From Lineus longissimus (lineage: Eukaryota; Nemertea; Pilidiophora; Heteronemertea; Lineidae): a stretch of 64,000 nucleotides of DNA. The notes under the pieces are model-generated. The model had not been told where the DNA came from, made no database searches, and was given only the letters and a program-made list of their open reading frames with translations. A program made the position numbers and the translations under genes. Positions 10,077 through 21,393 of this stretch are shown piece by piece (position 1 is the first letter of the stretch; every line of letters begins with the position of its first letter). The DNA lies in NCBI RefSeq assembly GCF_910592395.1, contig NC_088326.1, forward strand, positions 7,505,001 through 7,569,000. Reading direction: 5' to 3'.

Positions 10077-12276
10077 CCAGTTTCAGAACGGTCGCGTCAC
10101 ACTGGCCCGAATACGCATTCAAATCGGTTTAAAACGCGCCACACTCAATGCATACTAACGACGCGCCATCTATTATTATTATTATTATTATTATTATTTA
10201 TTAACCTCCCATGTGGGAGAGTACAAAACATATAAGTATATAATATCACAGTATCACACAGTCATTATTAACAAGTTAAAATCGCGTAAGGTGCTTGACC
10301 ATTTCCATCTCCCGGCCATGCCTATTGCCAAAGTTCGGATCAAAGAGGAGTGTCCTCAGCGAGTCAACACCACCGTCGCTAAATGCGGAGAATCCCGGCC
10401 TCACCCTCGAAAACGAGGCCAAAACCGGGGAAAACCCCGCCGCGACGATGTTGCTGACCAGCGTACCTTTGACCAACGAACCGGCGGCAACATACCTTGC
10501 CAGGAAAAGGAAATGCAAGTCACGTGCAAGGGAGTTGATTTTTCCCTATTCTATGGCATAACGAAAAACGATTTGAGTTAATGAGATCATTTAAATACAT
10601 CAGTTAACTAGTTCGGAGCACTAGTTCCCGCGGTCAAAGGTCACTTTCCATGCGCCGGGCGCATGCGCAGTGCGATCGAAAACCTTAATTCGTATCAAGC
10701 GCGTCACACTTGAAATCTCAATACGGTTTTGTTGATTCGGATTAGCTGATTCGCATTCAATTCGGTTTAAGAACCGTGTTGGTTAAAGCGGATTGAGATC
10801 GGTATGAACAGAATTGAGTGTGACGCCCCAATACGTATCAACGTTTTAATTGGAATTCAATTCGTGTTAAAACCCCAGTGTGACCACGGCAACAGTCGTC
10901 CCAAACGAGTTGGTTGTCATCAGGGAGCGTATCTCGCTGAATACTTTTCCTGGCACATCACTGAAATTACAACAGGGAAAAAGGATAACATACCTATTGA
11001 TATTAATATTATATACTAGTGGTCATTCATTACAATGGAGTACCGTACTGCATCGTTTGCTTGAACGATGACATCAAACTGATCGCATCGCGCAGACCAC
11101 CAAAGCTAGTCTCTGATGAGGATATATATAGCCAGTCTTACAAAAACATAGTTACCGACTAATCTTTAAATTCTTGCGAGGACCATTTGTTCTCATCAAA
11201 CGAATTATCTGGTGGTGCTTCATACCAATTTCGGCGACTACCATTGGATAAATCTGTAATGATATATTTTTTTAGGTGCAAAAACATTATTATAAATGGT
11301 AGCCGTTCAGCAATTGGGAAAAGCTTCAATTTTATTGTGAACAAGTATAGGTGGGACAGACTTGAGCTCCTAAGTTTACCTCAAATGACTAAGGATAATG
11401 TAAAAAGAAGTACTCAGAATTGTAGTATGGACTTGAGACTGGTAGCAGCCCAAATTAAGGAGTTGATAGGTGTTAGAGAGAATGGATTAGGTATCTTGAC
11501 GATAAATGAGATTGGCGACATCTTTTTTCATCTGTGTGTGAATTAACTTTCTACTTGTCATTGTACAGCTAATTAATAAAAAAATAGGAACACGCATAAG
11601 CCTATCCCCTTCAGTTAGAGTGGCGGGGTCGCACTTTGAGATATTTCGTCACAGAAGAAGCATGTCCCAACTAGGCCTAGTCATATCACAAACTCATCCC
11701 CTTTTCACAATCCATATTAAAACAGATCCTAACAACCCCGACAACACACAGATGCCACATTGGCACCAATGATTCATTGCGTGCTTTTTCGCTTCCAGCC
11801 ACAATCAATCAATCTGTTAATCAACTTTGATTAGCCTATCCAAGGCAACGTTCAGGGGCAAAGGTGATGACGTCATAGTCAATAAATTGCAGTTCATGGC
11901 TAGGCTAATTCAAGTTCATAATCATTAGGCCCCTCTCTGATTGAAAACACTGCCTAACGATTAATGACCTATATTTTCAATATTTGATTGATTAAGCTGA
12001 TCCTCAATTCAATCAACAAAAGTTAAAGTTGACGTCTTGTTTCCACCGCCTTTTGCATTGGACATTTCGGAAGGCTTCGGGATTTTCCGGCTAGAAGATC
12101 AGGACATTGACGTCGGCATTGGGCCTACATAAATCGAATGTTCAAATACGACTCGGTTCCTTACTTGCACCAGTTGGCGTCTCCTCGCCTCAGCTCGACC
12201 GTAAATATCGGGGCTGTACTGTCGTGTCAGGCTCCCCGCAACACCGTCTAGTTCGTGGCAGAATGCCACGAACATC
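10077..12276 (+). repeat. Left arm of a 2.2 kb inverted repeat
   Basis: This arm is the reverse complement of 13247-15435. The lengths are 2200 and 2189 bp, and the whole difference is one 11 bp stretch near 10143-10153. Only a handful of base changes were noticed by eye (for example near 10400, 10577, 10765, 11626 and 12211), so identity is above 99%. The arm includes an ATT microsatellite (10172-10200) and, at its inner end, an antisense copy of part of G1 exon 1. Its outer neighbour is the Harbinger pseudogene. Confidence 0.9.
11187..11546 (+). pseudogene. ORF resembling a LINE-type C-terminal fragment (left arm copy)
   Basis: A 119-residue frame with GKSFNFIVNKYRWDRLELL and, at the end, IKELIGVRENGLGILTINEI followed by FFHLCVN. 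I recall similar endings (a VRDG-like motif then LC) in some non-LTR retrotransposon polyproteins, but cannot name the family. The same frame is present in the other arm at 13977-14336. It has no clear start and could be a non-coding accident kept identical by the recent duplication. Confidence 0.3.
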
Positions 12277-13154
12277 ACTATTTTCTTCTCCGGAAAAATG
12301 AAAATAGTGATTCCTTTTTCTGTGACTCCAGGCCACCAAACTGTATATTATCTTTCAACATAAATTTTGTTTCAGTCTCCAAATAATAGAAAAAAGGTAT
12401 AACTATGTTTACTTATGATTTATTAGGATAGTAATTACAGGTGTTCACTGGTTTAATATAAGAGAAAATCTTAGAAAGTTACATGTTCTCAATGTTCGGT
12501 CTCAAATTTAGGAACGTCTTCATAATGCATATAAAGCAACATATCATCTGTTTTTATATCATATCAGCATCACGGACTGTGCCCTTGGAGAGTAGAATCG
12601 TCGTGACGCAACGTCGTGGGAAGGGAAAAAACAATGTAATACATTGAATTGAGGATCCTGTGATTTTAGATACGATCAATACAATGCAAATGTACAGGGC
12701 GTGTCCCGAATGATGGTGGTAGTCGTGGTGGAAGTGCTTGTTGATGATGGCATGATGGCACAGCATGAAATTACACTTCCGCGTTGGTCTTAAGTTTTTG
12801 AAAATCTTTATTAAAAGTGGAAAAGAGACTTTCTCAGAAATAAAGTTGCCCGATGATATAAAGGGCAGTCGTTTGAAGTTTGCTGAAAGACCGGGCCAGA
12901 GTATTATTTTAGCGGGAGGATGGGTGGCCGGTTGGCCTAGACAGGCGGCCTCGCCGAATATCTGCTCTTAGACTCGAGAGGGAAGCGCTTACACTATAAG
13001 AGTACCTAGTGTAGGCGTCCTTCCTCGCCCTGAAATATGAGAGATTACTTAACACTTAACACTTAACATCCCCCCTGCTTCCCTCCCCACCCCTTTTAAT
13101 TGCTTGACCTTGATAGGGATATGGCGGGAAATTTGAAATTTACACAAAAACAAA
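12277..13154. other. Spacer of the inverted repeat
   Basis: Unpaired sequence between the arms (the full spacer is 12277-13246). No coding sequence was seen except the first 92 bases of G1 exon 1 at its right end. The left boundary sequence, ACTATTTTCTTC at 12277, has no relation to G1, which suggests that the left arm is the inserted copy. Confidence 0.6.
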
Positions 13155-13358
13155 ATGGACAACTTAGACAGCCACTTGAAGAGAGCTCTCTCCAATTTTT
13201 GTAGGGGGTTCTGTACCCGTTTTTTGAAAACCAATGAGGAGAGGGAGATGTTCGTGGCATTCTGCCACGAACTAGACGGTGTTGCGGGGAGCCTGACACG
13301 ACAGAACAGCCCCGATATTTACGGTCGAGCTGAGGCGAGGAGACGCCAACTGGTGCAA
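13155..13358 (+). CDS. G1 exon 1: uncharacterised small protein, N-terminus
   Basis: The ATG at 13155 opens 68 codons beginning MDNLDSHLKRALSNF, with MFVAFCHELDGV in the middle. It ends in QLVQ directly before a good donor, CAA|GTAAGG at 13359. The exon is phase 0 at its end. A clear homologue is at 56153-56287 (MDNLGPKFKRALSNF and FVAFCHEVEGV), where it begins a gene with three more exons. I do not recognise the family; the stretch looks like an amphipathic helical domain. The second half of this exon (from 13247) is copied in antisense in the left arm of the inverted repeat. Later exon pieces at 15509 and 17562 are damaged, so G1 is probably a pseudogene or is differently spliced. Confidence 0.55.
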
Positions 13359-15435
13359 GTAAGGAACCGAGTCGTATTTGAACATTCGATTTATGTAGGC
13401 CCAATGCCGACGTCAATGTCCTGATCTTCTAGCCGGAAAATCCCGAAGCCTTCCGAAATGTCCAATGCAAAAGGCGGTGGAAACAAGACGTCAACTTTAA
13501 CTTTTGTTGATTGAATTGAGGATCAGCTTAATCAATCAAATATTGAAAATATAGGTCATTAATCGTTAGGCAGTGTTTTCAATCAGAGAGGGGCCTAATG
13601 ATTATGAACTTGAATTAGCCTAGCCATGAACTGCAATTTATTGACTATGACGTCATCACCTTTGCCCCTGAACGTTGCCTTGGATAGGCTAATCAAAGTT
13701 GATTAACAGATTGATTGATTGTGGCTGGAAGCGAAAAAGCACGCAATGAATCATTGGTGCCAATGTGGCATCTGTGTGTTGTCGGGGTTGTTAGGATCTG
13801 TTTTAATATGGATTGTGAAAAGGGGATGAGTTTGTGATATGACTAGGCCTAGTTGGGACATGCTTCTTCTGTGACGAAATATCTCAAAGTGCGACCCTGC
13901 CACTCTAACTGAAGGGGATAGGCTTATGCGTGTTCCTATTTTTTTATTAATTAGCTGTACAATGACAAGTAGAAAGTTAATTCACACACAGATGAAAAAA
14001 GATGTCGCCAATCTCATTTATCGTCAAGATACCTAATCCATTCTCTCTAACACCTATCAACTCCTTAATTTGGGCTGCTACCAGTCTCAAGTCCATACTA
14101 CAATTCTGAGTACTTCTTTTTACATTATCCTTAGTCATTTGAGGTAAACTTAGGAGCTCAAGTCTGTCCCACCTATACTTGTTCACAATAAAATTGAAGC
14201 TTTTCCCAATTGCTGAACGGCTACCATTTATAATAATGTTTTTGCACCTAAAAAAATATATCATTACAGATTTATCCAATGGTAGTCGCCGAAATTGGTA
14301 TGAAGCACCACCAGATAATTCGTTTGATGAGAACAAATGGTCCTCGCAAGAATTTAAAGATTAGTCGGTAACTATGTGTTTGTAAGACTGGCTATATATA
14401 TCCTCATCAGAGACTAGCTTTGGTGGTCTGCGCGATGCGATCAGTTTGATGTCATCGTTCAAGCAAACGATGCAGTACGGTACTCCATTGTAATGAATGA
14501 CCACTAGTATATAATATTAATATCAATAGGTATGTTATCCTTTTTCCCTGTTGTAATTTCAGTGATGTGCCAGGAAAAGTATTCAGCGAGATACGCTCCC
14601 TGATGACAACCAACTCGTTTGGGACGACTGTTGCCGTGGTCACACTGGGGTTTTAACACGAATTGAATTCCAATTAAAACGTTGATACGTATTGGGGCGT
14701 CACACTCAATTCTGTTCATACCGATCTCAATCCGCTTTAACCAACACGGTTCTTAAACTGAATTGAATGCGAATCAGCTAATCCGAATCAACAAAACCGT
14801 ATTGAGATTTCAAGTGTGACGCGCTTGATACGAATTAAGGTTTTCGATCGCACTGCGCATGCGCCCGGCGCATGGAAAGTGACCTTTGACCGCGGGAACT
14901 AGTGCTCCGAACTAGTTAACTGATGTATTTAAATGATCTCATTGACTCAAATCGTTTTTCGTTATGCCATAGAATAGGGAAAAATCAACTCCCTTGCACG
15001 TGACTTGCATTTCCTTTTCCTGGCAAGGTATGTTGCCGCCGGTTCGTTGGTCAAAGGTACGCTGGTCAGCAACATCGTCGCGGCGGGGTTTTCCCCGGTT
15101 TTGGCCTCGTTTTTGAGGGCGAGGCCGGGATTCTCCGCATTTAGCGACGGTGGTGTTGACTCGCTGAGGACACTCCTCTTTGATCCGAACTTTGGCAATA
15201 GGCATGGCCGGGAGATGGAAATGGTCAAGCACCTTACGCGATTTTAACTTGTTAATAATGACTGTGTGATACTGTGATATTATATACTTATATGTTTTGT
15301 ACTCTCCCACATGGGAGGTTAATAAATAATAATAATAATAATAATAATAATAGATGGCGCGTCGTTAGTGTGGCGCGTTTTAAACCGATTTGAATGCGTA
15401 TTCGGGCCAGTGTGACGCGACCGTTCTGAAACTGG
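13247..15435 (-). repeat. Right arm of the 2.2 kb inverted repeat
   Basis: Partner of 10077-12276. Unlike the left arm, it is continuous with G1 on both sides: exon 1 runs into it from 13155, and the exon 3-like sequence starts 74 bp after its end. Intron 1 sequence in it (about 13545-13700) also resembles the intron of G2 at 57985-58130. This makes the right arm the likely original. It includes an AAT microsatellite at 15321-15350 and several GTGTGACG words near 14640-14830. Confidence 0.85.
13977..14336 (-). pseudogene. ORF resembling a LINE-type C-terminal fragment (right arm copy)
   Basis: Identical translation to the frame at 11187-11546, on the opposite strand, because both lie in the inverted-repeat arms. 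It sits within what would be intron 1 of G1. Confidence 0.3.
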
Positions 15436-15508
15436 ATTAACCAATTCGTATTCCGGAGAGCGCTCTACGGAATTCGGTTTCAATTCGCATCCAGTGTGAA
15501 CACACCAT

Positions 15509-15637
15509 AAGAAGACCACCAGAGCAACATCTACAGTCATCATAACAAGCAAGGAGAAGGTCCTCGTTTTGTTTAATTTTTGGGGGAAGGAAACCGGAAT
15601 GGAGCGCAAGGAGCTGCTGAAGAAAAAAGATCGACAC
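15509..15637 (+). pseudogene. G1 exon 3, 5'-truncated
   Basis: The translation KKTTRATSTVIITSKEKVLV then FNFWGK and ERKELLKKKDRH aligns with G2 exon 3 (RTTTTLTITSREKIEVMFNF, then WGRDEG and RRDLLRKSDKK). A donor, CAC|GTAC, sits at the position equivalent to that in G2. The first part of the exon is missing: a stop (TGA) lies two codons upstream of the aligned region, and the sequence before it belongs to the repeat next to the right arm. No exon 2 equivalent was found between 13359 and 15435. Confidence 0.55.
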
Positions 15638-15763
15638 GTACAACATAACTGCATCAGTAGGTGTATCAATGACTATAAACCTATACAGCTCTGAGGTAGG
15701 CCCTATACTTTGGCATGTTTTTCTGGAATTACATGATTTCAATCTAAACATTTCTTCGTTTTT

Positions 15764-17553
15764 GGCTCACCGTAGGGGAGTCTATACAATACCGCAGTGT
15801 CCGTTGTCGGTCGTCGTCGTCGTTTTATGGTAGATACTCTTAGCAAGGATACATCACATATGATACGGGTTTTTGATTTGACCTACTTTTCAAGGTTGCA
15901 GAGGTCAAATGTCATAAATTGGCTGTTTCAGTGTAACTATGGCACGTTTCTCAACCGCCACAGCTATGAACTTGAAACTTGGTACATATAACCCGCCTAT
16001 ATCAGATAACCTCTTGTGCTGAATATCGGTCCGATCTGATTCTCAATTTGGCCACCAGGGGGTCGAATGTGGATATCTAAAAAGTGTGATATCTCGCTTA
16101 TTGATGACTTGTTTTCGATAAAACTTTTGTGGTAGGTACTCATAGCAAGGATACATCATATATCATATGGGTTTTTAATTTGACCTACTTGTCAAGGTCA
16201 CAGAGGTCACAACGATGACACAGATATGGCCGAAATTGCATGTTTTGTGTTTTTCGTGTTGTGGCAATCCAAAGGTCGTGAGTTCAAACCCTGGTTAGGG
16301 ACGGCCAAAAATATTTTTTTTATTTTATTATTTTTTATCTTTTCCCTTTTGTCTTTTCTGACTTGTATCTTACATTTTCTTGATTTTTAAAAAAGTTATT
16401 GTCTAGGCGTTCAAGTTTTCTAAAGTCACTGTCCATGCACTGCATTAGTATTTTTTGGGAATTGATCAATCTCTCCGTACTTTGCACTCTAGGATTTAAA
16501 CGTGAATGTCTTTTTCTTATTGTTGATGGTTTTATTGGCTCACCGTAAGGGAGTCTATACAACACCGCAGTGTCCGTCGTCGTCGTCCGTCGTATCCTAT
16601 TTCTAAAACAGTGGCACGTTTCTTAACCGCTAGGGCTATGGACTCAAAACTTTGTTTGCATGACCCCCTAGGTCAGATGATCTTTGACACTGAATTTTGG
16701 TCCGGTCTGATTCTTGACTTGGCCACTAGGGGGCCAAAACTGAAAACATAAATAGTGTGATATCTCACTTATTACTGATTAGTTTTTGGTAAAAATTTTA
16801 TGGTAGATACTCTTAGCAAGGATACATCACATATGATACGGGTTTTTGATTTGACGTACTTGTCAAGGTTACAGAGGTCAAATGGCGTAAATTGACATTT
16901 GAGCGTAAGTGTGGCACGTTTGTTACCCCTAAGGCTATAAACTTGAGACTTTGTACAAAGGACCCCCTAGGTCAGCTGGCCTCTAACCCTGAATGTCAGT
17001 CCGGTCTGATTCTCAACGTGGCCACCAGGGGGCCAAAAGTGAAAACCTAGAAAGTGTGATATATCTCGCTTATTAGTGATTCGTTTTCAATAACATTTTT
17101 ATGGTAGGTTCTCCTAGCAAGGATACATCACATATCATATGAGTTTTTGATTTGACCTGCTTTTCAAGGTCACAGAGGTCACATGGCCTAAATTGGCCGT
17201 TTGAGTGTAACTATGGCACGTTTCTTAACCACTAAATCTATGAACTTGAAATTTGGTACACATGACTCCCTACGTCATGTAACCTTGGACACCGAATTTC
17301 GATCTGATCTGGTACTCAACTTGGCCAACAGGAGGCCAAAACTAAAATAGGTAAAAAGTGCAATATCTCGTTTATTAGTGACTTGTTTTTGATGATATTC
17401 TTATGGTACTTACTCCAAGCAACGATACATCACATGTCATACCGACTTTGGTTTGACCTATATACTATACATGTACAATGTTTCTTAACCTGTATGAATT
17501 CCAAAGCACCAAATATCTATACGGTGAGCACAATGGCCCCTGGCCATTTCATT
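15764..17553 (+). mobile_element. Helentron-like element with internal ~300 bp tandem units
   Basis: The 5' end GGCTCACCGTAGGGGAGTC follows a T5 run. The 3' end is ACGGTGAGC at 17521, then the hairpin ATGGCC-CCT-GGCCAT and TTCATT. The first nine bases of the 3' end are the inverse of GCTCACCGT at the 5' end. Inside, about four diverged units recur, each with CAAGGATACATCACATAT, TTTTGATTTGACCTACTT, CACAGAGGTCA and GGCACGTTTCTTAACC. A second 5' end at 16535 (GGCTCACCGTAAGGGAGTC) shows that one copy has inserted into or duplicated within another. It lies in the last intron of G1. Confidence 0.55.
16255..16325 (+). ncRNA. Possible tRNA-derived SINE fragment
   Basis: The words GTGGCAATCC, GTCGTGAGTTCAAACCC and an A/T-rich tail (AAAAATATTTTTTTT) resemble the B box and tail of a tRNA-derived SINE. 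No convincing A box was found, so this is weak. Confidence 0.2.
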
Positions 17554-17561
17554 CATTTCAG

Positions 17562-17688
17562 TGCTAACAAAATGATTGGGGAAGTCACTAAGCAGCATCC
17601 CTTTACGTTGAATTGCAGCGAAAATCGGCAGAGGCTATTCTTGTCAGTGTCCTATAAGGTCTGCAATAAATATGATGTTCCTCAGTGA
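17562..17688 (+). pseudogene. G1 exon 4 with shifted frame at the acceptor
   Basis: After the acceptor CATTTCAG the frame reads ANKMIGEVTKQHPFTLNCSE and RLFLSVSYKVCNKYDVPQ, then TGA. It aligns along its full length with G2 exon 4 (GNKMNVVVDERHPFTLRYNQ and RLFVTADYEVFNKYGVAQ). One extra base after the AG puts it out of phase with the phase-0 donor at 15637. Apart from that shift the exon is open, so decay is probably recent or another acceptor is used. Confidence 0.5.
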
Positions 17689-18588
17689 AAAACTGTTTTC
17701 ATCCATTCCTTCCGCACCCCCCCCCCTCCCCTGAGTAGTAATAAGGCGGAAAACCAGGATACAACAAGATGTCTACCATCTCTAGATGATGAAGATCCCT
17801 TAAATTGTCAAGGGGGGGGGGGTCTAAAATGCATCCTCCTGTGTGTGTATATCAAGGGGCTATCAAAATCAAGGCCAGCTTCGATGCATACATACTATAA
17901 GGATGGTCATCCTCTGGCATTAGACCTCAAGCAAGTACATGTATGCCTGCTTGTCACCGAGGTCCATTCGTGCAAGGTCAGTGACAGGGGTTAGCCATAG
18001 AGGATAGTTGTAAATGTGCATCATCCTCAGGAGACAGTTCCATTTTATAGATGGCAGCACCCCAGTCCTCGGAGAGATTTCTCATTTGGGGCGATACCAT
18101 GTGTGGAGAAGAAATGAAAGTCTCTTGCTATTGTCTCCAACACAGGCCCTTGGTTCCATTATGGGCTTGTTGGTAAATGTCCATATACATGTACATTTTC
18201 ATTTGTACTTCAGGAGAGATTTCCCGGGTTGCATCACAGTCTGTGAAAAGGATACTGCCATGTGACAATTGGCAACCACTCCTACATCACCACATTGACT
18301 GTTCAACAATAACAACACAAAGTTTATAAATCAACATGAAATATATTTGAAAATGTACGCAATAACAAGTATGTACATGTACATATGACAATGAATATAT
18401 AAGTAACCATTCGGACGGATATTCTTATAACAACTGGACATTCCTTATGTGTAATATATCATGCATTATTTGCAAATGTACCATACAGTAAAATGAATTG
18501 ACTGATAGTTAGAATTACTGGATTCATAATATCATTTACAACTTGAAATTTTTCTGCTATTACAATGCATTGTTGCCCATACAGTATT
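17689..18588. other. No gene seen
   Basis: Contains C and G homopolymer runs at about 17718 and 17812-17821. No supported coding or RNA feature. Confidence 0.4.
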
Positions 18589-19101
18589 CACCCGTGGAAT
18601 CAGCTGCACCCTCTCCGAGCATCTCCAACCTCTCCGAGTCATGGCCAACAACCTCTCCGACCAAATCCAGCCACCAACTGAAGACATCCCAAAACCAAGG
18701 CCCTCATATTGACTGTGAAACCAAACTGATAGCTTTCTTATTGTGGTGAGGTTATGTCAAGACAACCAAGGAGCCATGTTAAGGCTTTCAAACTCATGTT
18801 GCATTTATAGCTGTCAGCTGTTACAGTAGTTGCACTTACGGAGAAATTGATGAATACATTTGAACTATGGAACATCTTGAAAACAGAAAACCAGAGTTGC
18901 AACACCTAATTGAAAACCTTGTCAGGACTCCTTGGGTGTCCTGGCATGGCCTTGACACAGTGAGGAAGCTATAAGTTGGATGAACGGTCCATACAAGGAC
19001 TTTTTTTACAATCTGAGGCTGGATTTGCTCGGAGAGGTTGTTGGCCATTACTCGGTGAGGCGGGAGATACTCGGAGAGGTTGCAGCTGATTCTACAGGGT
19101 G
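18589..19101. mobile_element. MITE of 513 bp with ~80 bp terminal inverted repeats
   Basis: The left end CACCCGTGGAATCAGCTGCA matches the right end in reverse (CACCCTGTAGAATCAGCTGC), and the match continues for about 80 bp through several CTCTCCGAG words. The flanks carry the same five bases, GTATT, at 18584-18588 and 19102-19106. The interior has no convincing ORF. Confidence 0.7.
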
Positions 19102-19397
19102 GTATTGTGCAAAAGTGTTATAACAGTAAGGAAAATACCTTTCATTTTTCATCAACAATATCAATTTGAATTTTACGCATTTTCATTTTGCAGATTGACC
19201 AGCACGGTATTTTATCCGTGGTAACTTTGCAGACCAGGTCGCACCTCAGTGAACCACAAAATTGAAATCCCTGTAAAAATCACCTATCATAGCGTTGGGC
19301 TACGGCTGAAAAAACAGCGCTCATCAAATTTAGAAAAACTGCATTCATTTCACATCAAAATAGCCTAGTCTATCAGTTGAATGTTCACGTCTTTGAT

Positions 19398-21393
19398 TCA
19401 TTTCATTAACTGTCTCACTTCTGACAACACTCTGCGTTTTGCAGCACTCTCCAATATGAGCTTTCTCCCTGGATGGTTACAGAAGATGCAGATACTACTA
19501 GCAGCAGAGAGCCCACAACTACACAAATCAGGAGAAATCTGAGAAACATGGTACTTAGAGTGATCACGGTTCTTTGCGATTTCCTTAGCAGCTTCAGACA
19601 GGTCATGCTCTTTGAGCTATATCAAATGGATGTATTCATGCTTGAATATACCTGTCCACTTTTGCTGTGGAATGGTGAATTTGGCATAGTTGGAAATTTG
19701 CCGATGCTTTGCCTCTCGTCCTTGCATGGTATTGATGCCCAAACCTACACCAAACTTGGAGTAGATCAAATTTGCATGGAAAGGCAAGGCGTAGCCAATG
19801 TGCCAAGTAGTCAGGGTCACCTTTGTCAAGAACAGGGCATGGAGTGCATGGTTCATCTCACACGAAGCTTTCAACTGTTCAAGTTCAAACTGGCTTAATT
19901 TAATTTTGGATGACAGAGCAACAATTTCTCTCAGCAAAGTGCAAGCAACATGAAACAGCAATTGACGGTACTTTACTAAATTCGATTTTTCAGCTGGTTT
20001 GTTGAGAGCTTCAATGAGATAAGGGAAGTGATTTAGAAACTTCATAGAATCTTCTCCAGTGAAGCGGATGGTGCACTTAACAACCCCTTCTTTTGAGAGA
20101 TTATTCTGAGATTCTTTGAACCATCTGAGCAACTTTGTATGCAGCTTACCAGCCTTGACAGTGTTCTTTAAGCTATACAGGTACTGCCCTATCGGTGACG
20201 CCAGGAATTCGTCACTCTGCAAGTCCATCTTAAGCACTCGATCCTCAGTTCTTGCAATAACATCAAACAGTAACTGAAGGTTCAATTGTTGACAGGCATT
20301 ATTTTTGACATGAAGCGGCTCGAAATAACATTTGTCAGAATACTTTCCAATAACTGGCTCAAATTCTTGACGGGAACGCATGTTGGCAATTGTTTTCAGA
20401 ACCTTCCCACGAACATTAACTTTTTTTGACACGAGACACTCCCTTGGCATGAGCCATTCTTTGTTGATATCCCCAAGGCTGCCATTTGTTGTGACTTTCA
20501 AAACCAATACTTGCGTTCAATTTTCTCAGCTCATCTTTGTGCACATTGCGAAAGGTACTGTGATATGTAGCTGCATTAGATAGCTCCCCACAGGCAACAG
20601 CTGCCCACTTACAATCAGCTGGTATCATTTCCAATTTGAACTTTACTCGATCAGACCCAATGTTATATTCTCTCTCTTCAATTTCTGTCATGTCTTTAAT
20701 TATCTTGGAAAGGTGGTCCAAAAAAGTGGGGTCATCTTCAGTCACATCACCACCACACAGGAGGAAGTTATGATCACAGCTACCAACTATATCGGTGATG
20801 TTCAGAAAGGACATCAGCAGCGATGTATGTGTGCCCAGCTTGCCAGCTGGTGCCCCATCAGCACCAATTGCAATACTGAACTCCCCCCTGCTCTTATTGA
20901 GCCAATTCAAGCCAACTCCATGATTCTGGATCATTATTTTATCTAATTGAAGGTACAGCTTGGCAAGTTTTACCAAAGTGGTTTGTGAGTCATGGTATCA
21001 GCCCTTGCCACCTTCTAGTGCACTGACTGTGAGGTCCTCTCTAACCTTATCTATTTCCTCACGAACTTCATTATAGGTCAGAGGCTCAGGCTTAGACACA
21101 CTAATGCTAGATGCTCTGATTGCGATGTATTTACGACTGCTCACTAAACCCCCTTTATATAACATTTTGATACTGCGCACAACATTAGCAGGACAACGTC
21201 TCTCCTGAATCTTTCTTCGTTTGCTGACTTTGCCCAGTTTTGATACGACATTTTGGCATGATTTGCTCTTCATAACATACCTCGTCAAGGTACTTGGGGT
21301 TGAAGCTTTCACTAGTGTGTACCAAAGCCCATCGCAGACATTTCTAATGTTATCACCATGTATGCCTTTCATGCAGTCGATAGTCTTCTTCAC
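19398..21393 (-). pseudogene. F1 family transposase-like gene, copy 2 (inactivated)
   Basis: Aligns end to end with the F1 copy at 61495-63655. Conserved blocks in order: DGLWYTLVKASTPSTL; MLYKGGLVSSRKYIAIR; GADGAPAGK followed by SFLN and CDHNFLL; CGELSNAATYHSTF; FEPLHVKNNACQQLN; RFTGEDSMKFL; TLTTWHIGYALPFH; LGINTMQGREAKHRQISNYA; FKHEYIHLI; then a zinc-binding-like pair CSCG...CIFC. The Asp in GADG, the acidic residue in EPLH/DPLH and the Glu in QGRE are spaced like a DDE/RNase H-fold transposase, but this is inference. Lesions: TGA at 20998-21000, a frameshift near 20450 and an in-frame TAG at 19617-19619. Beyond the TAG the frame stays open to 19398. I recall similar multicopy proteins from cnidarians and cannot name the superfamily. 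Confidence 0.6.

Noticed and set aside
10213-10581. Plus-strand frame of 122 codons, also at 14939-15310 on the minus strand
   Set aside because: Present twice only because of the inverted repeat; overlapping frames in other phases are equally long and no motif was recognised.
16255-16310. tRNA gene
   Set aside because: Only a B-box-like word is present; no A box or acceptor stem, so at most a SINE remnant.
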